A stretch of DNA of 56,677 nucleotides, from positions 1-56,677 of the forward strand of contig JBFOMB010000113.1 of the NCBI GenBank assembly GCA_040830545.1. The letters are read 5' to 3'. The DNA comes from HXMU1420-2 sp040830545. GTDB lineage: Bacteria > Pseudomonadota > Alphaproteobacteria > Rhodobacterales > Rhodobacteraceae. Shown piece after piece: positions 41,342 to 50,282 of this stretch. The notes beneath the pieces were generated by a model. The model saw only the letters and a list, made by a program, of their open reading frames with translations. It did not search any database and was not told the DNA's origin. Each line of letters begins with the position of its first letter. Position 1 is the stretch's first letter. The position numbers and the translations under genes were made by a program.

Positions 41342-41753
41342 ATCGCCCGTCCAAAGTGATTCACACGGCAAGCAAATCACACCGACTGAAACCAATTTAA
41401 CCATTTGTCACAAACCGATTCCCTGACTTGGGTCGAGGGCGGTGGTAAATGTTGGATATTGGCTGTTTTCGACCGGTTTTTGTTGATATGTCTAAAAACC
41501 CTCGCAGCTGCGGAGGTATGACTTCAGTGTTAAGCGTAAGTGTCTGTTTTTGCACGATAAAAAACAGAATTCGCGGGGAAATCGCGTTTTCATGAGCAGA
41601 GAAAATCGCGACATTCTGTCCACCCAAGTAGACAAATCTGCGACTGTCATAAACCTGTTACGTACTTGTCACAAAAGCCTCATGTGGCGTCTCTAGACGA
41701 CCCATCAGGCCCTCATTGGGGGGGGTCGTTCCATACCTACTCAGGAGACTCAT
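41342..41753. other. phoR-pstS intergenic region
   Basis: About 410 AT-rich bases without a gene. It holds the Pho box at 41644-41672 and, further upstream, an AT-rich inverted repeat (CTGTTTTT at 41544-41551 with AAAAACAG at 41560-41567), possibly a weak terminator after phoR. The rest shows no recognisable element. Confidence 0.6.
41644..41672 (+). promoter_or_regulatory. Pho box (three repeats) upstream of pstS
   Basis: Three seven-base repeats at exact 11-base spacing: CTGTCAT (41644), CTGTTAC (41655) and TTGTCAC (41666). The PhoB consensus is two CTGTCAT-like repeats at this period, so this site can hold PhoB dimers in tandem. It lies about 80 bases before the pstS start and would switch on pstSCAB-phoU-phoB under phosphate limitation. 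Confidence 0.88.
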
Positions 41754-42791
41754 ATGTCCTTTGTGAAGACGGCTGCGTCCACGCTGGCCATTGCTGCCGT
41801 TTCGGCGACCGCCGCTTACGCCCGCGACAACGTTCAGGTGGCTGGTTCGTCCACCGTTCTGCCTTATGCATCCATCGTTGCAGAAGCGTTTGGCGAGAAC
41901 TTCGAATTCCCGACACCGGTTGTTGAATCCGGCGGCTCCTCGGCAGGCCTGAAGCGCTTCTGCCAGGGCGTTGGCACCGAGCACACCGACATCGCAAACG
42001 CCTCGCGCAAAATCCGCGAGAAAGAGATCAAGGCCTGCGCCGAAAACGGCGTGACCGACATCATCGAAGTGCGCATCGGCTATGACGGCATCGTTTTTGC
42101 CAGCCAGCTGGACGGCCCGGCCTACACTGCTTTCACGCAGGCAGACATCTTCAACGCGCTGGCCCCGAAGGTCATGGTTGACGGTCAGTTGGTCAACAAC
42201 CCGCACACCAAATGGTCCGACTTCAACGCCGACCTGCCTGATGCAGACATCCTGGCCTTCATCCCGGGGACCAAGCACGGCACACGTGAAGTGTTCGAAG
42301 AAAAAGTGATCGCACATGGCTGTGAAGCCACCGGCGCAATGCAGGCAATGATCGACGGCGGCATGTCCGAGGACGACGCCGAAGACGCATGCCTGGCCGT
42401 GCGCACCGATGGCCGTTCCGTGGACATCGACGGTGACTACACCGAAACCCTGGCCCGCATCGACGCCAACGCAAACGGCATCGGCGTGTTCGGTCTGGCG
42501 TTCTACGAAAACAACACGGACAAGTTGAAGGTTGCGACCATGGCCGGCGTCACCCCGTCGACCGATAGCATCGCATCCGGCGAATACCCTGTGTCCCGCC
42601 CGCTGTTCTTCTACGTGAAGAAAGCCCACGTTGGCGTGATCCCGGGTCTGCAGGAATATGCAGAGTTCTTCGTGTCCGACGAAATCGCAGGCCCCGACGG
42701 CCCGCTGGCCACCTATGGCCTGGTGTCCGACCCGGAACTGGCTGCAACGCAGGACGGCGTTGCCAACCTGGTGACCATGGGTTCCAACTGA
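41754..42791 (+). CDS. pstS: Phosphate ABC transporter, periplasmic binding protein
   Basis: A 345-residue exported protein with signal peptide 1-23 (ending AYA). The mature protein starts in the phosphate-binder pattern VQVAGSSTVLPYASIVAE, and continues with VESGGSSAGLKRFC and FIPGTKHGTREVFE, which line the phosphate pocket. The domain contains insertions around 185-225 rich in acidic residues. It delivers phosphate to PstCA. A GGAG ribosome binding site precedes the ATG. A strong hairpin follows the stop and may raise its level over the membrane genes. Confidence 0.96.
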   Translation: MSFVKTAASTLAIAAVSATAAYARDNVQVAGSSTVLPYASIVAEAFGENFEFPTPVVESGGSSAGLKRFCQGVGTEHTDIANASRKIREKEIKACAENGVTDIIEVRIGYDGIVFASQLDGPAYTAFTQADIFNALAPKVMVDGQLVNNPHTKWSDFNADLPDADILAFIPGTKHGTREVFEEKVIAHGCEATGAMQAMIDGGMSEDDAEDACLAVRTDGRSVDIDGDYTETLARIDANANGIGVFGLAFYENNTDKLKVATMAGVTPSTDSIASGEYPVSRPLFFYVKKAHVGVIPGLQEYAEFFVSDEIAGPDGPLATYGLVSDPELAATQDGVANLVTMGSN

Positions 42792-42808
42792 TCCACTTCG
42801 GTTGTCCC

Positions 42809-42832
42809 GGGCGGCGCGGGTGCGCGCCGCCC
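42809..42832 (+). promoter_or_regulatory. Strong hairpin between pstS and pstC
   Basis: GGGCGGCGCG pairs perfectly with CGCGCCGCCC around a four-base loop, 17 bases after the pstS stop. There is no T-run. In periplasmic-binder operons such structures commonly stabilise the upstream message or attenuate read-through, giving excess binding protein over permease; that role is inferred here. Confidence 0.6.
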
Positions 42833-42860
42833 ACACTGATCTAACCAAAGGCCTCCTCCC

Positions 42861-44333
42861 ATGCCGCTGTCCTGGCTCGTGCTTTTCATCCTCGCAATTG
42901 GCGTGGTTGGTTTCTTCCTTGGTCGTATGCGGGCGTTTGCCTCGGCGGGTGGTGACAGCCGCAACCTGCATTCCTTGCCGATCTACTATGGCTCCGGCGT
43001 CATGTTCAGCGCGATCATCCCCGCGCTGGTCTTTATTGCTGTCGTGTCGATCATCCTGCCCAGCTATGTCGGCAGCCGCGTGTCCGGCATGATCCCGGCC
43101 GAAGAGATCGCTGAAGGGTCCAACATCAACCTCGTCATGGCCGAGGTGCGCCGCGTGGCCGAAGGGTTGGAAAACGCCGTTCAGGGCGGGTTCATCACCG
43201 ACGATATGGCCCGCAATGCCCGTGCCGACATCACCGATATGACCGCCCGCCTGAAAGAGGCCGGTCAAATCGTGACCTCGACCGTGACGGTCAACGTACT
43301 AAAAGCCGCGCAGGCCTATCGCGCAGCGGCTGAGGCCGGGAACGTCTTTATCTGGATTGGCGGGATTGCACTGGCCCTGATCGGGTTTGGCGTGTCGTTC
43401 CTGCGCACGAACAAGGATTTCCGCGCGCGTAACTTCGTGGAACGCGGCATCCTGTTCCTTCTGATCATCGCCGCATCGGTTGCCATCCTGACCACCATCG
43501 GAATCGTGTTGTCGCTGATCTTCAACACGGTCGAATTCTTCCGCCTCTACCCGTTTCAGGACTTCTTCTTCGGTCTGACATGGTCGCCCAGTTTCTCGGG
43601 CCGTGGTCAATTGTCCGAACTGGGGATCATCCCGCTGATCTGGGGCACGCTCTATATCTCGCTGATCGCGCTGCTTGTTGCCGTGCCGATTGGCCTCTTT
43701 GCCGCGATCTACCTCTCGGAATACGCCAGCCCCCGTGTACGTGCCATTGCCAAACCTGCTTTGGAGGTTCTGGCCGGTATCCCCACCATCGTTTACGGCT
43801 TGTTTGCTCTGCTGACCATCGGGCCGATGCTGATGCAGGTGTTTGGCCAGAACGGGCTGGGCTGGATGGGCGGCGCGTCTTCGGTCATGACCGCGGGTCT
43901 GGTGATGGGCATAATGCTGATCCCGTTTGTGTCCTCGCTTTCTGACGACATCATCAACGCGGTGCCGCAGGCGATGCGCGACGGCTCTTTGGGTCTGGGT
44001 GCAACCCGGTCGGAAACGATCAAGCAGGTTGTCTTGCCCGCCGCGCTCCCCGGCATCGTCGGCGCTATCATCCTGGCTGCCTCGCGCGCCATTGGTGAGA
44101 CGATGATCGTGGTCATGGGGGCAGGGGCCGCAGCCCGGCTCAGCCTCAACCCGTTCGAGGCGATGACAACCGTCACAGCCAAAATCGTCAGCCAGTTGAC
44201 CGGCGATAGCGATTTCGCCTCGCCCGAGGCGCTGGTCGCCTTCGCACTTGGCATGACCCTCTTTGTGATCACCCTGGGCCTCAATGTCCTCGCTCTGCAC
44301 ATCGTGCGGAAGTACCGGGAGCAGTACGAATGA
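42861..44333 (+). CDS. pstC: Phosphate ABC transporter permease PstC
   Basis: A 490-residue inner-membrane permease, longer than E. coli PstC (about 319). The first 200 residues form an extension with two early membrane helices and a soluble segment; the permease core with six helices starts near 265 and carries the EAA-type loop around LGLGATRSETIKQVVLPAALPGI. It pairs with PstA and PstB. The long N-terminal part is usual for alphaproteobacterial PstC; its purpose is unknown. Its stop overlaps pstA as ATGA. Confidence 0.95.
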   Translation: MPLSWLVLFILAIGVVGFFLGRMRAFASAGGDSRNLHSLPIYYGSGVMFSAIIPALVFIAVVSIILPSYVGSRVSGMIPAEEIAEGSNINLVMAEVRRVAEGLENAVQGGFITDDMARNARADITDMTARLKEAGQIVTSTVTVNVLKAAQAYRAAAEAGNVFIWIGGIALALIGFGVSFLRTNKDFRARNFVERGILFLLIIAASVAILTTIGIVLSLIFNTVEFFRLYPFQDFFFGLTWSPSFSGRGQLSELGIIPLIWGTLYISLIALLVAVPIGLFAAIYLSEYASPRVRAIAKPALEVLAGIPTIVYGLFALLTIGPMLMQVFGQNGLGWMGGASSVMTAGLVMGIMLIPFVSSLSDDIINAVPQAMRDGSLGLGATRSETIKQVVLPAALPGIVGAIILAASRAIGETMIVVMGAGAAARLSLNPFEAMTTVTAKIVSQLTGDSDFASPEALVAFALGMTLFVITLGLNVLALHIVRKYREQYE

Positions 44334-45691
44334 CCGACGCAACCGCCATGCCCGCCGAGACGCCAAAACACCGGCACGCGTCCTCTTTGTTAGAGGCAGA
44401 CGCCCGCACCAAGGCCCGAAATGCCGCCGAGCGCCGGTTCCAGATGTACGGGATCGCGGCCATTGCCATTGGTCTGGTGTTTCTGGTGATCCTGCTGGGC
44501 TCGATCATCCGCAACGGCATCCCGGCCTTCACCCAGACCTACATGACCGTTCAGGTCGAATTGCTGGCTGACAAGCTGGACAAGAAGGGCAACCGCGACC
44601 CGGCTGACCTGAAAAAGGTATCGACCTTTGGTTATGCGCCGCTGATCGACAACGCGATTTTCGCCAAGGTCCAGTCGCTGGGCATAGAAACCCCGTTTGA
44701 AAAGCCCAAGGACATGCGCGCGCTGGTCTCTGCCAGTGCACCCGCACAATTGCGCGACATGGTTCTGGCAAACCCGGACCTGATCGGCACCACGATTGAC
44801 TTCAAGGTTCTGAACTCCAGCCGCGTGGATGGCTACATGAAGGGCCGCGTGACACGGGACTCGGTCGCGCGGGACAAAAACATTGACGCCGAACACTTCG
44901 ATATCGTGGACGCCATGGTGGATCAGGGGTCGCTGGCCCGCGTGTTTAACCTGGCCTTCATCACCGGCGCGGACGCGTCGGAAAGCCGCCCGGAACAGGC
45001 CGGGATCGGCGTGTCGATGATCGGGTCATTCTTCATGATGTTGGTGGTTCTGGGTTTGTCACTGCCTCTGGGCGTGGCGGCCTCCATCTACCTGGAGGAA
45101 TTCGCGCCCAAAAACCGGTTTACCGACCTGATCGAGGTCAACATTTCGAACCTCGCGGCGGTGCCGTCCATCGTGTTCGGTATCCTGGGTCTGGCCGTGT
45201 TCATTCAGTTCATGCACCTGCCGCAATCCGCGCCTTTGGTCGGTGGTCTGGTGCTGACGCTGATGACGCTGCCGACGATCATCATTTCGACCCGCGCCTC
45301 GCTCAAGGCCGTGCCGCCCTCGATCCGGGACGCGGCACTGGGGATTGGCGCGTCCAAGATGCAGTCGGTGTTCCACCACGTCCTGCCGCTGGCCGCGCCC
45401 GGCATTCTGACCGGCACGATCATCGGTCTGGCACAAGCGCTGGGGGAAACCGCGCCGCTGCTGCTGATCGGGATGGTGGGCTATATCGCGTCCAACTACC
45501 CCGGCGGCGTTGCCGAAGGCTTCCTGTCGCCGAACTCATCCATGCCGGCCCAAATCTATGAATGGTCCAAACGGGCCGATCCGGCCTATTATGAACGCGC
45601 CTGGGGTGGCATTGTCATCCTGCTGCTTTTCCTGATGACGATGAACATCATCGCCATCCTCCTCCGCCGCCGGTTCGAGCGCCGCTGGTAA
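44330..45691 (+). CDS. pstA: Phosphate ABC transporter permease PstA
   Basis: A 453-residue permease. The N-terminal part (about 1-200) corresponds to the DUF3333 extension found in alphaproteobacterial PstA, with one membrane helix near 40-60 and a soluble segment. The core has the EAA-type loop ALGIGASKMQSVFHHVLPLAAPGI. E. coli PstA has about 296 residues, so the extension is substantial. PstC and PstA together form the phosphate channel. pstB begins 16 bases later. Confidence 0.95.
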   Translation: MTDATAMPAETPKHRHASSLLEADARTKARNAAERRFQMYGIAAIAIGLVFLVILLGSIIRNGIPAFTQTYMTVQVELLADKLDKKGNRDPADLKKVSTFGYAPLIDNAIFAKVQSLGIETPFEKPKDMRALVSASAPAQLRDMVLANPDLIGTTIDFKVLNSSRVDGYMKGRVTRDSVARDKNIDAEHFDIVDAMVDQGSLARVFNLAFITGADASESRPEQAGIGVSMIGSFFMMLVVLGLSLPLGVAASIYLEEFAPKNRFTDLIEVNISNLAAVPSIVFGILGLAVFIQFMHLPQSAPLVGGLVLTLMTLPTIIISTRASLKAVPPSIRDAALGIGASKMQSVFHHVLPLAAPGILTGTIIGLAQALGETAPLLLIGMVGYIASNYPGGVAEGFLSPNSSMPAQIYEWSKRADPAYYERAWGGIVILLLFLMTMNIIAILLRRRFERRW

Positions 45692-45707
45692 ATCAGGGAG
45701 AATTCGC

Positions 45708-46508
45708 ATGTACGATACGCCGACCTACAAGGATACGACCGTGGACACCACCGCCATCAAGCTCGAATGCCGCGATTGCCAAGTCTACTATGGCTCCACC
45801 CATGCCATCAAAGACGTCAATTGCGACATCGAGGAAAAAACCGTCACGGCCTTCATCGGGCCTTCGGGCTGTGGCAAATCCACGTTCCTGCGTTGCCTGA
45901 ACCGGATGAACGACACGATTGACGTGGCCCGCGTCGAAGGCTCGTTCAAGCTGGATGGCGAGGATATCTATGACAGCCGCGTCGATCCGGTGCAGCTGCG
46001 TGCCAAGGTCGGGATGGTGTTCCAGAAGCCCAACCCGTTCCCCAAGTCGATCTACGACAACATCGCTTACGGCCCTCGCATCCACGGGCTGGCCAAGAAC
46101 AAGGCGGAGCTGGACGAGATCGTTGAAAAGTCCCTGCGCCGCGGCGCGATCTGGGACGAAGTGAAGGATCGTCTGGACGCGCCGTGCACCGGCCTGTCGG
46201 GCGGTCAGCAGCAGCGCCTGTGCATCGCCCGCGCCATCGCCACCGAACCCGAAGTCCTGCTGATGGACGAACCCTGTTCGGCACTGGACCCGATTGCCAC
46301 CGCACAGGTCGAGGAACTGATTGACGAACTGCGCCAGAACTATTCGGTCGTGATAGTCACACACTCCATGCAGCAGGCGGCGCGCGTCAGCCAGCGCACG
46401 GCGTTCTTCCACCTGGGCAACCTCGTCGAATTCGGAGAGACCGGCCAGATCTTCACCAATCCAGAAGATCCGCGCACGGAAAGCTACATCACCGGCCGCA
46501 TCGGCTAA
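45708..46508 (+). CDS. pstB: Phosphate ABC transporter ATPase PstB
   Basis: A 266-residue ATPase of normal length. Walker A is GPSGCGKST, the signature LSGGQQQR, and Walker B VLLMDEPCSALDP, followed by the H-loop VIVTHSMQQA. It powers phosphate uptake and signals phosphate sufficiency to PhoR with PhoU. The start has a GGGAGAA ribosome binding site. phoU follows 14 bases after the stop. Confidence 0.98.
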   Translation: MYDTPTYKDTTVDTTAIKLECRDCQVYYGSTHAIKDVNCDIEEKTVTAFIGPSGCGKSTFLRCLNRMNDTIDVARVEGSFKLDGEDIYDSRVDPVQLRAKVGMVFQKPNPFPKSIYDNIAYGPRIHGLAKNKAELDEIVEKSLRRGAIWDEVKDRLDAPCTGLSGGQQQRLCIARAIATEPEVLLMDEPCSALDPIATAQVEELIDELRQNYSVVIVTHSMQQAARVSQRTAFFHLGNLVEFGETGQIFTNPEDPRTESYITGRIG

Positions 46509-46522
46509 CGGGGATCAGACAC

Positions 46523-47224
46523 ATGCAAGATCAACACATTGCCTCTGCCTTTGACAGAGACCTCGAAGCGATCCAGGCGCAAATCATGAAAATGGGCGGA
46601 CTGGTCGAGGCCGCAATCATGGACGCCGCGCGTTCGCTGGAAACCCGCGACGAAGAACTGGCTGCCGAAATTCGCAAGGGTGACAAGGCGATTGATGCGC
46701 TCGAAGAGACCATCAATCAGGACGCCGCACGCCTGATCGCATTGCGCGCGCCCACTGCCGTGGACCTGCGTCTGGTGCTGTCGATCCTGAAGATTAGCGG
46801 CAATCTGGAACGCATTGGCGACTATGCCAAAAACATCGCGAAACGCACCGGTGTTCTGGTCACCATGAACGCGGTGAATGACAGCGCGCTGGCGCTGCGT
46901 CGCATGGCGCGCGAAGTGGAATTGATGCTGAAGGACGCGCTGGACAGCTACATCCAGCGTGACGCGGATCTGGCACAGGACGTGATCAACCGGGACCGCG
47001 ACGTGGACCAGATGTATTCGTCCCTGTTCCGCGAGTTCCTGACCTTCATGATGGAAGACCACCGAAACATCACGCCCTGCATGCACCTGCACTTTATCGC
47101 CAAGAACATCGAACGCATGGGCGACCACGTAACCTCGATCGCGGAACAGGTGGTTTATCTGGTCACTGGCGAAGCACCTGAAGATGACCGCCCCAAGGCG
47201 GATTACACAACGCAGAACGTGTGA
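46523..47224 (+). CDS. phoU: Phosphate signalling regulator PhoU
   Basis: A 233-residue all-helical protein with two copies of the PhoU three-helix bundle: one around residues 10-100 (MKMGGLVEAAIMDAARSLET, ISGNLERIGDYAKNIAKR), one around 115-210 (FIAKNIERMGDHVTSIAEQV). The E/D-rich metal-binding repeats ERIGDY and ERMGDH are intact. It links transporter state to the PhoR kinase and keeps the regulon off in high phosphate. It sits between pstB and phoB as in many bacteria. Confidence 0.96.
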   Translation: MQDQHIASAFDRDLEAIQAQIMKMGGLVEAAIMDAARSLETRDEELAAEIRKGDKAIDALEETINQDAARLIALRAPTAVDLRLVLSILKISGNLERIGDYAKNIAKRTGVLVTMNAVNDSALALRRMAREVELMLKDALDSYIQRDADLAQDVINRDRDVDQMYSSLFREFLTFMMEDHRNITPCMHLHFIAKNIERMGDHVTSIAEQVVYLVTGEAPEDDRPKADYTTQNV

Positions 47225-47237
47225 GGAAGGCAAACCT

Positions 47238-47927
47238 ATGTCGGTTGATCAGCCTACGGTGCTTGTGGTCGAGGATGAGCTCGCCCAGCGGGAGGTCCTA
47301 GCCTACAATCTGGAAGCCGAAGGGTTTCGGGTTGCGCGCGCGGAACATGGTGAAGAGGCCCTGATCCTCGTGGACGAGGACACGCCGGACATCATCGTAC
47401 TGGACTGGATGATGCCGCATCTGAGCGGGATCGAGGTGTGCCGGCGGCTGAAGATGAAGCCCGAAACGCGCAATATCCCTATCATCATGCTGTCCGCGCG
47501 GACCGAAGAGGTGGACAAGGTGCGCGGTCTGGAAACCGGGGCGGATGATTATGTGATCAAACCCTATTCCGTGATCGAACTGATGGCGCGTGTCCGCTCG
47601 CAACTGCGCCGGGTGCGGCCCTCGACCGTTGGTCTGCGGCTGGAGTTTGACGACATCGTGCTGGACGCAGAAACCCACAAGGTCAGCCGGGGTGAGAAGC
47701 CGTTGAAACTTGGCCCAACCGAATTTCGGCTGTTGAGCACCTTCATGGAAAAACCGGGGCGGGTGTGGAGCCGCGAACAGTTGCTGGACCGGGTCTGGGG
47801 CCGCGACATCTATGTGGATACACGGACCGTGGACGTGCATATCGGACGCTTGCGCAAAGCGTTGACCCAGCATGGCGGGGATGACCCGGTGCGTACGGTG
47901 CGCGGCGCCGGCTACGCATTGGGGTAG
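47238..47927 (+). CDS. phoB: Phosphate response regulator PhoB
   Basis: A 229-residue OmpR-family response regulator. The receiver domain (1-122) has the acidic pair VEDE, the phosphorylated Asp56 in VLDWMMPHLSG and the conserved Lys in YVIKPYS. The winged-helix domain (130-229) has EFRLLSTFMEKPGRVWSREQ and TVDVHIGRLRKAL. Phosphorylated by PhoR, it binds Pho boxes such as the one upstream of pstS. The ATG at 47238, with GAGGAAGG before it, is chosen over an earlier in-frame ATG inside phoU. Confidence 0.97.
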   Translation: MSVDQPTVLVVEDELAQREVLAYNLEAEGFRVARAEHGEEALILVDEDTPDIIVLDWMMPHLSGIEVCRRLKMKPETRNIPIIMLSARTEEVDKVRGLETGADDYVIKPYSVIELMARVRSQLRRVRPSTVGLRLEFDDIVLDAETHKVSRGEKPLKLGPTEFRLLSTFMEKPGRVWSREQLLDRVWGRDIYVDTRTVDVHIGRLRKALTQHGGDDPVRTVRGAGYALG

Positions 47928-47928
47928 G

Positions 47929-47952
47929 GGACGGAGTGGTCACACTCCGTCC
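47929..47952 (+). terminator. Hairpin after phoB
   Basis: GGACGGAGTG and CACTCCGTCC form a perfect ten-base stem around GTCA, directly after the phoB stop. There is no T-run, so termination may need Rho, or the hairpin protects the message. Confidence 0.5.
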
Positions 47953-47977
47953 GACGCTTCGATCTGGCGGGGATGGT

Positions 47978-48017
47978 GAATTGTCAACAATTCGCATGCA
48001 ATTCGTTGACGAATTGC
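47978..48017. repeat. Two adjacent palindromes with GTCAAC/GTTGAC cores
   Basis: The first palindrome, 47978-47993 (GAATTGTCAACAATTC), has seven-base arms. The second, 47998-48017 (GCAATTCGTTGACGAATTGC), has eight-base arms around TTGA. Their cores are inverted versions of each other. They lie between the converging phoB and DsbA-type genes, so they may form a two-way terminator or a protein-binding site. Neither has a T-run. Confidence 0.5.
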
Positions 48018-48030
48018 CCAGCGCCCGGAT

Positions 48031-48780
48031 TTACGGCGCGCGTTTGTCCGCGATCATGACGGCCATCTGATCCGCAGGCAGGAAGCCCCGCAGCAACTCG
48101 TCATGCACAACAAAGCTGGGCGTGCCGTTGATCTGCAAACGCTGCGCCAAAGCACGGGTCCGGGCCAGTTCCTCGTTCACCGCATCACTGTCCATCGCTG
48201 CCAAAATCGCATCTGCATCCAGTGCCAACCCCGTGGCCATCCGGCGCAGCACCGCCGCATTTGGATCACCTGCCATTTCGATCAGCTGATCATGCACGGC
48301 CTTGTAGGCGTCTCCACCCGCAACCTGACGGGTCGCAATGGCAAAACGCGACGATATTTCGGACGCCTCGCCCAGGATCGGGAATTCTTTCACGATCAGA
48401 CGGATATTGCCATCCTCGCGCAGCAGCCGTTCAACTTCGGGATGGGCCCGGCGACAAAACCCACAGCGGTAGTCCAGAAACTCCACCACGGTGATATCCC
48501 CATCGGGATTGCCGCCAACCCAGGAATACCCGTCCTCGAACAGTTCTTGTGCGTTGTCCGCCACCAGCGTGAAATCGGCCTGCGCCTGCGCTTCGGCCTG
48601 ACGCTGCTCCAACTGCTGCACCGCTTCGAGGATTATCTCAGGGTTTTCCAGCAGATAGGCCCGAACCTCGGCCCGGAACGCAGCGCGCTCGGCATCGGTC
48701 ATGGCGTTCAAGTCCACGGCCAAAGCGGGCGCGGCTGTCAGGCCCAAGGCCAAAGTGGCAGCCAAAGGGAATCGGATCAT
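48031..48780 (-). CDS. DsbA-family thiol oxidoreductase with ScsC-like N-terminal helices
   Basis: A 249-residue periplasmic protein with signal peptide 1-21. Residues 25-75 are a helical, charged segment (RAYLLENPEIILEAVQQLEQ) like the oligomerisation stalk of ScsC-type proteins. A thioredoxin fold follows with active site CGFC (106-109) and the cis-proline loop NGTPSFVV. ScsC/DsbG-like proteins shuffle or oxidise disulfides and can protect against copper. The start at 48780 overlaps the stop of the M48-TPR gene by four bases (ATGA), so translation is probably coupled. Confidence 0.9.
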   Translation of the reverse strand: MIRFPLAATLALGLTAAPALAVDLNAMTDAERAAFRAEVRAYLLENPEIILEAVQQLEQRQAEAQAQADFTLVADNAQELFEDGYSWVGGNPDGDITVVEFLDYRCGFCRRAHPEVERLLREDGNIRLIVKEFPILGEASEISSRFAIATRQVAGGDAYKAVHDQLIEMAGDPNAAVLRRMATGLALDADAILAAMDSDAVNEELARTRALAQRLQINGTPSFVVHDELLRGFLPADQMAVMIADKRAP

Positions 48781-50116
48781 CGTTTTTTCCTTTTTGTCAG
48801 GCGTTCCGCAGTAACCAGCACATCTTCGGCCCGCCGCCAAGGGACAGATCCCTCCGGCAACAACACCATTGCGCGACGTGCATGCAACAACGCGTTTTCC
48901 ATTTCACCCCAAAGGGCGAATCGTTCAGCGGTGGCCAAAGCGGCCATACCGTTTTGTCCCAGATGGGCATAAGCCTGCCCAAGATCGCGCAGCACATAGG
49001 CGTTCTTGCTGTCCCGGTCGCGCGACCGTTGCAACGCCTCGACCGCGGCGGTGTATTGACCATCCGCCAGCAGGGCCCGGCCCAGCCCGCCCTGGATCAT
49101 CGCGTTGTGTGGCGCGAGGTCAGAGGCCTGTTGATACGCAGCAATCGCGGGTTTGGTCCGTCGATTTTCCATCAGGATCTGACCGCGCAGTTCCAGGTAA
49201 TAGGGATCATCCGGCCGCGGACCAACGCCTGATCCAGCGACCTCAGCGCGCGGCTCATATTGTTTTCGCGATGCCAGGCCACCGCCAACCGCATATGGCG
49301 CACATCCGGATAGGTCTCCGCCTCCACCCGGCGGCGCGTCCATTTTGCGGGGCGTTTGAATGCCGACAGCTTGCCCTTGAGCCGCGCAAACCAATAATCG
49401 ACCTCCGGGTCAGATGCGCCAACGAAGCCATGGCGCGAAACATATTCCTCTGCCGCGCGCACCCGGTCCCGGGTCAAAGGATGGGACGAAGTGTATTCGT
49501 CCTGGCGCGAAATGTTCAGCCGCTCTTGTCCCAGAAACAGCAGATGCAGATCAACGAGCGCCTGCGGATCGACATTCGCGAACTTCAGATAGGCCGCAGC
49601 GGACCGGTCGGCAGCTGCCTCTTCTGCACGGGTGTGGGCCAGAAAACCGCGCTGTGCCACAGAAGAACTGAGCGAGCCCAGACCAACACCAGCCTCCGCC
49701 GATCCTGCTGCAGCCGCCAGAACACCCAGAGCCATCCCCAAACCGGCCTGCGCCTGCGCTGCCTTCAAATTGGCCGAGCGGCGGGCAATGTGGCCATTCG
49801 AAATATGCGCCGCCTCATGCGCGATCAAAGCCTGCAACATCTGCGCGGAGGTCACTTTCTGCACCAGACCGGATGTCACATAAATCGCACGATGATCCAC
49901 AACAAACGCGTTCAGCCGATCATCATCCACCACCAGAACCTTGGTCCGCGTCGGGCTCAACCCTGCGGCCCGCAGGATTGGAAAGGCCATGATGAATAGC
50001 CCGTGTTCCATGTCGGGATCGCGCAGCAGATTGATCGCCGCCGCAGGGACCGCGGACGCCAGGCACATCGAAAAGGCCAGTGCCAGGGCCGTGATGGACA
50101 CGCGAACACGACGCAT
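48777..50116 (-). pseudogene. M48-family metalloprotease with TPR domain, frameshifted
   Basis: The N-terminal part (frame 49172-50116) has a signal peptide (MRRVRVSITA to VPAAA) and an M48 protease domain with HEAAH (100-104) and the downstream glutamate in TRAEEAAADRSAAAY. Near 49213-49222 the reading frame breaks: the first frame continues into a short nonsense tail, while the TPR domain (PDDPYYLELRGQI, ASDLAPHNAMIQGGLG) runs in the other frame down to 48777. One missing C in the GCGGCCGG stretch would explain it. The intact protein would be about 446 residues, BepA/YfgC-like, acting in outer-membrane protein quality control. A sequencing error is an alternative to real inactivation. Downstream coupling to the DsbA-type gene is preserved. 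Confidence 0.85.
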
Positions 50117-50282
50117 GACGAAACAGTGAGCGATGCATGGGGGAACTGCAAGGCAGGGGCGGGCGGGTCGCTGATTTGTGATCTCTTTCATTCGGCACGG
50201 GCAGCGTTTTCAAACCTGCGCCACTGCGTTAGATTGCGCGAAACGGGGCTGGGCAAGACCCCGAACGTAAGGGCGAGTAGTG

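Noticed and set aside
41658..43268. Open frame of over 500 codons on the minus strand.
   Set aside because: It lies opposite pstS and the start of pstC, is His/Gly/Val-rich, and shows no family pattern.
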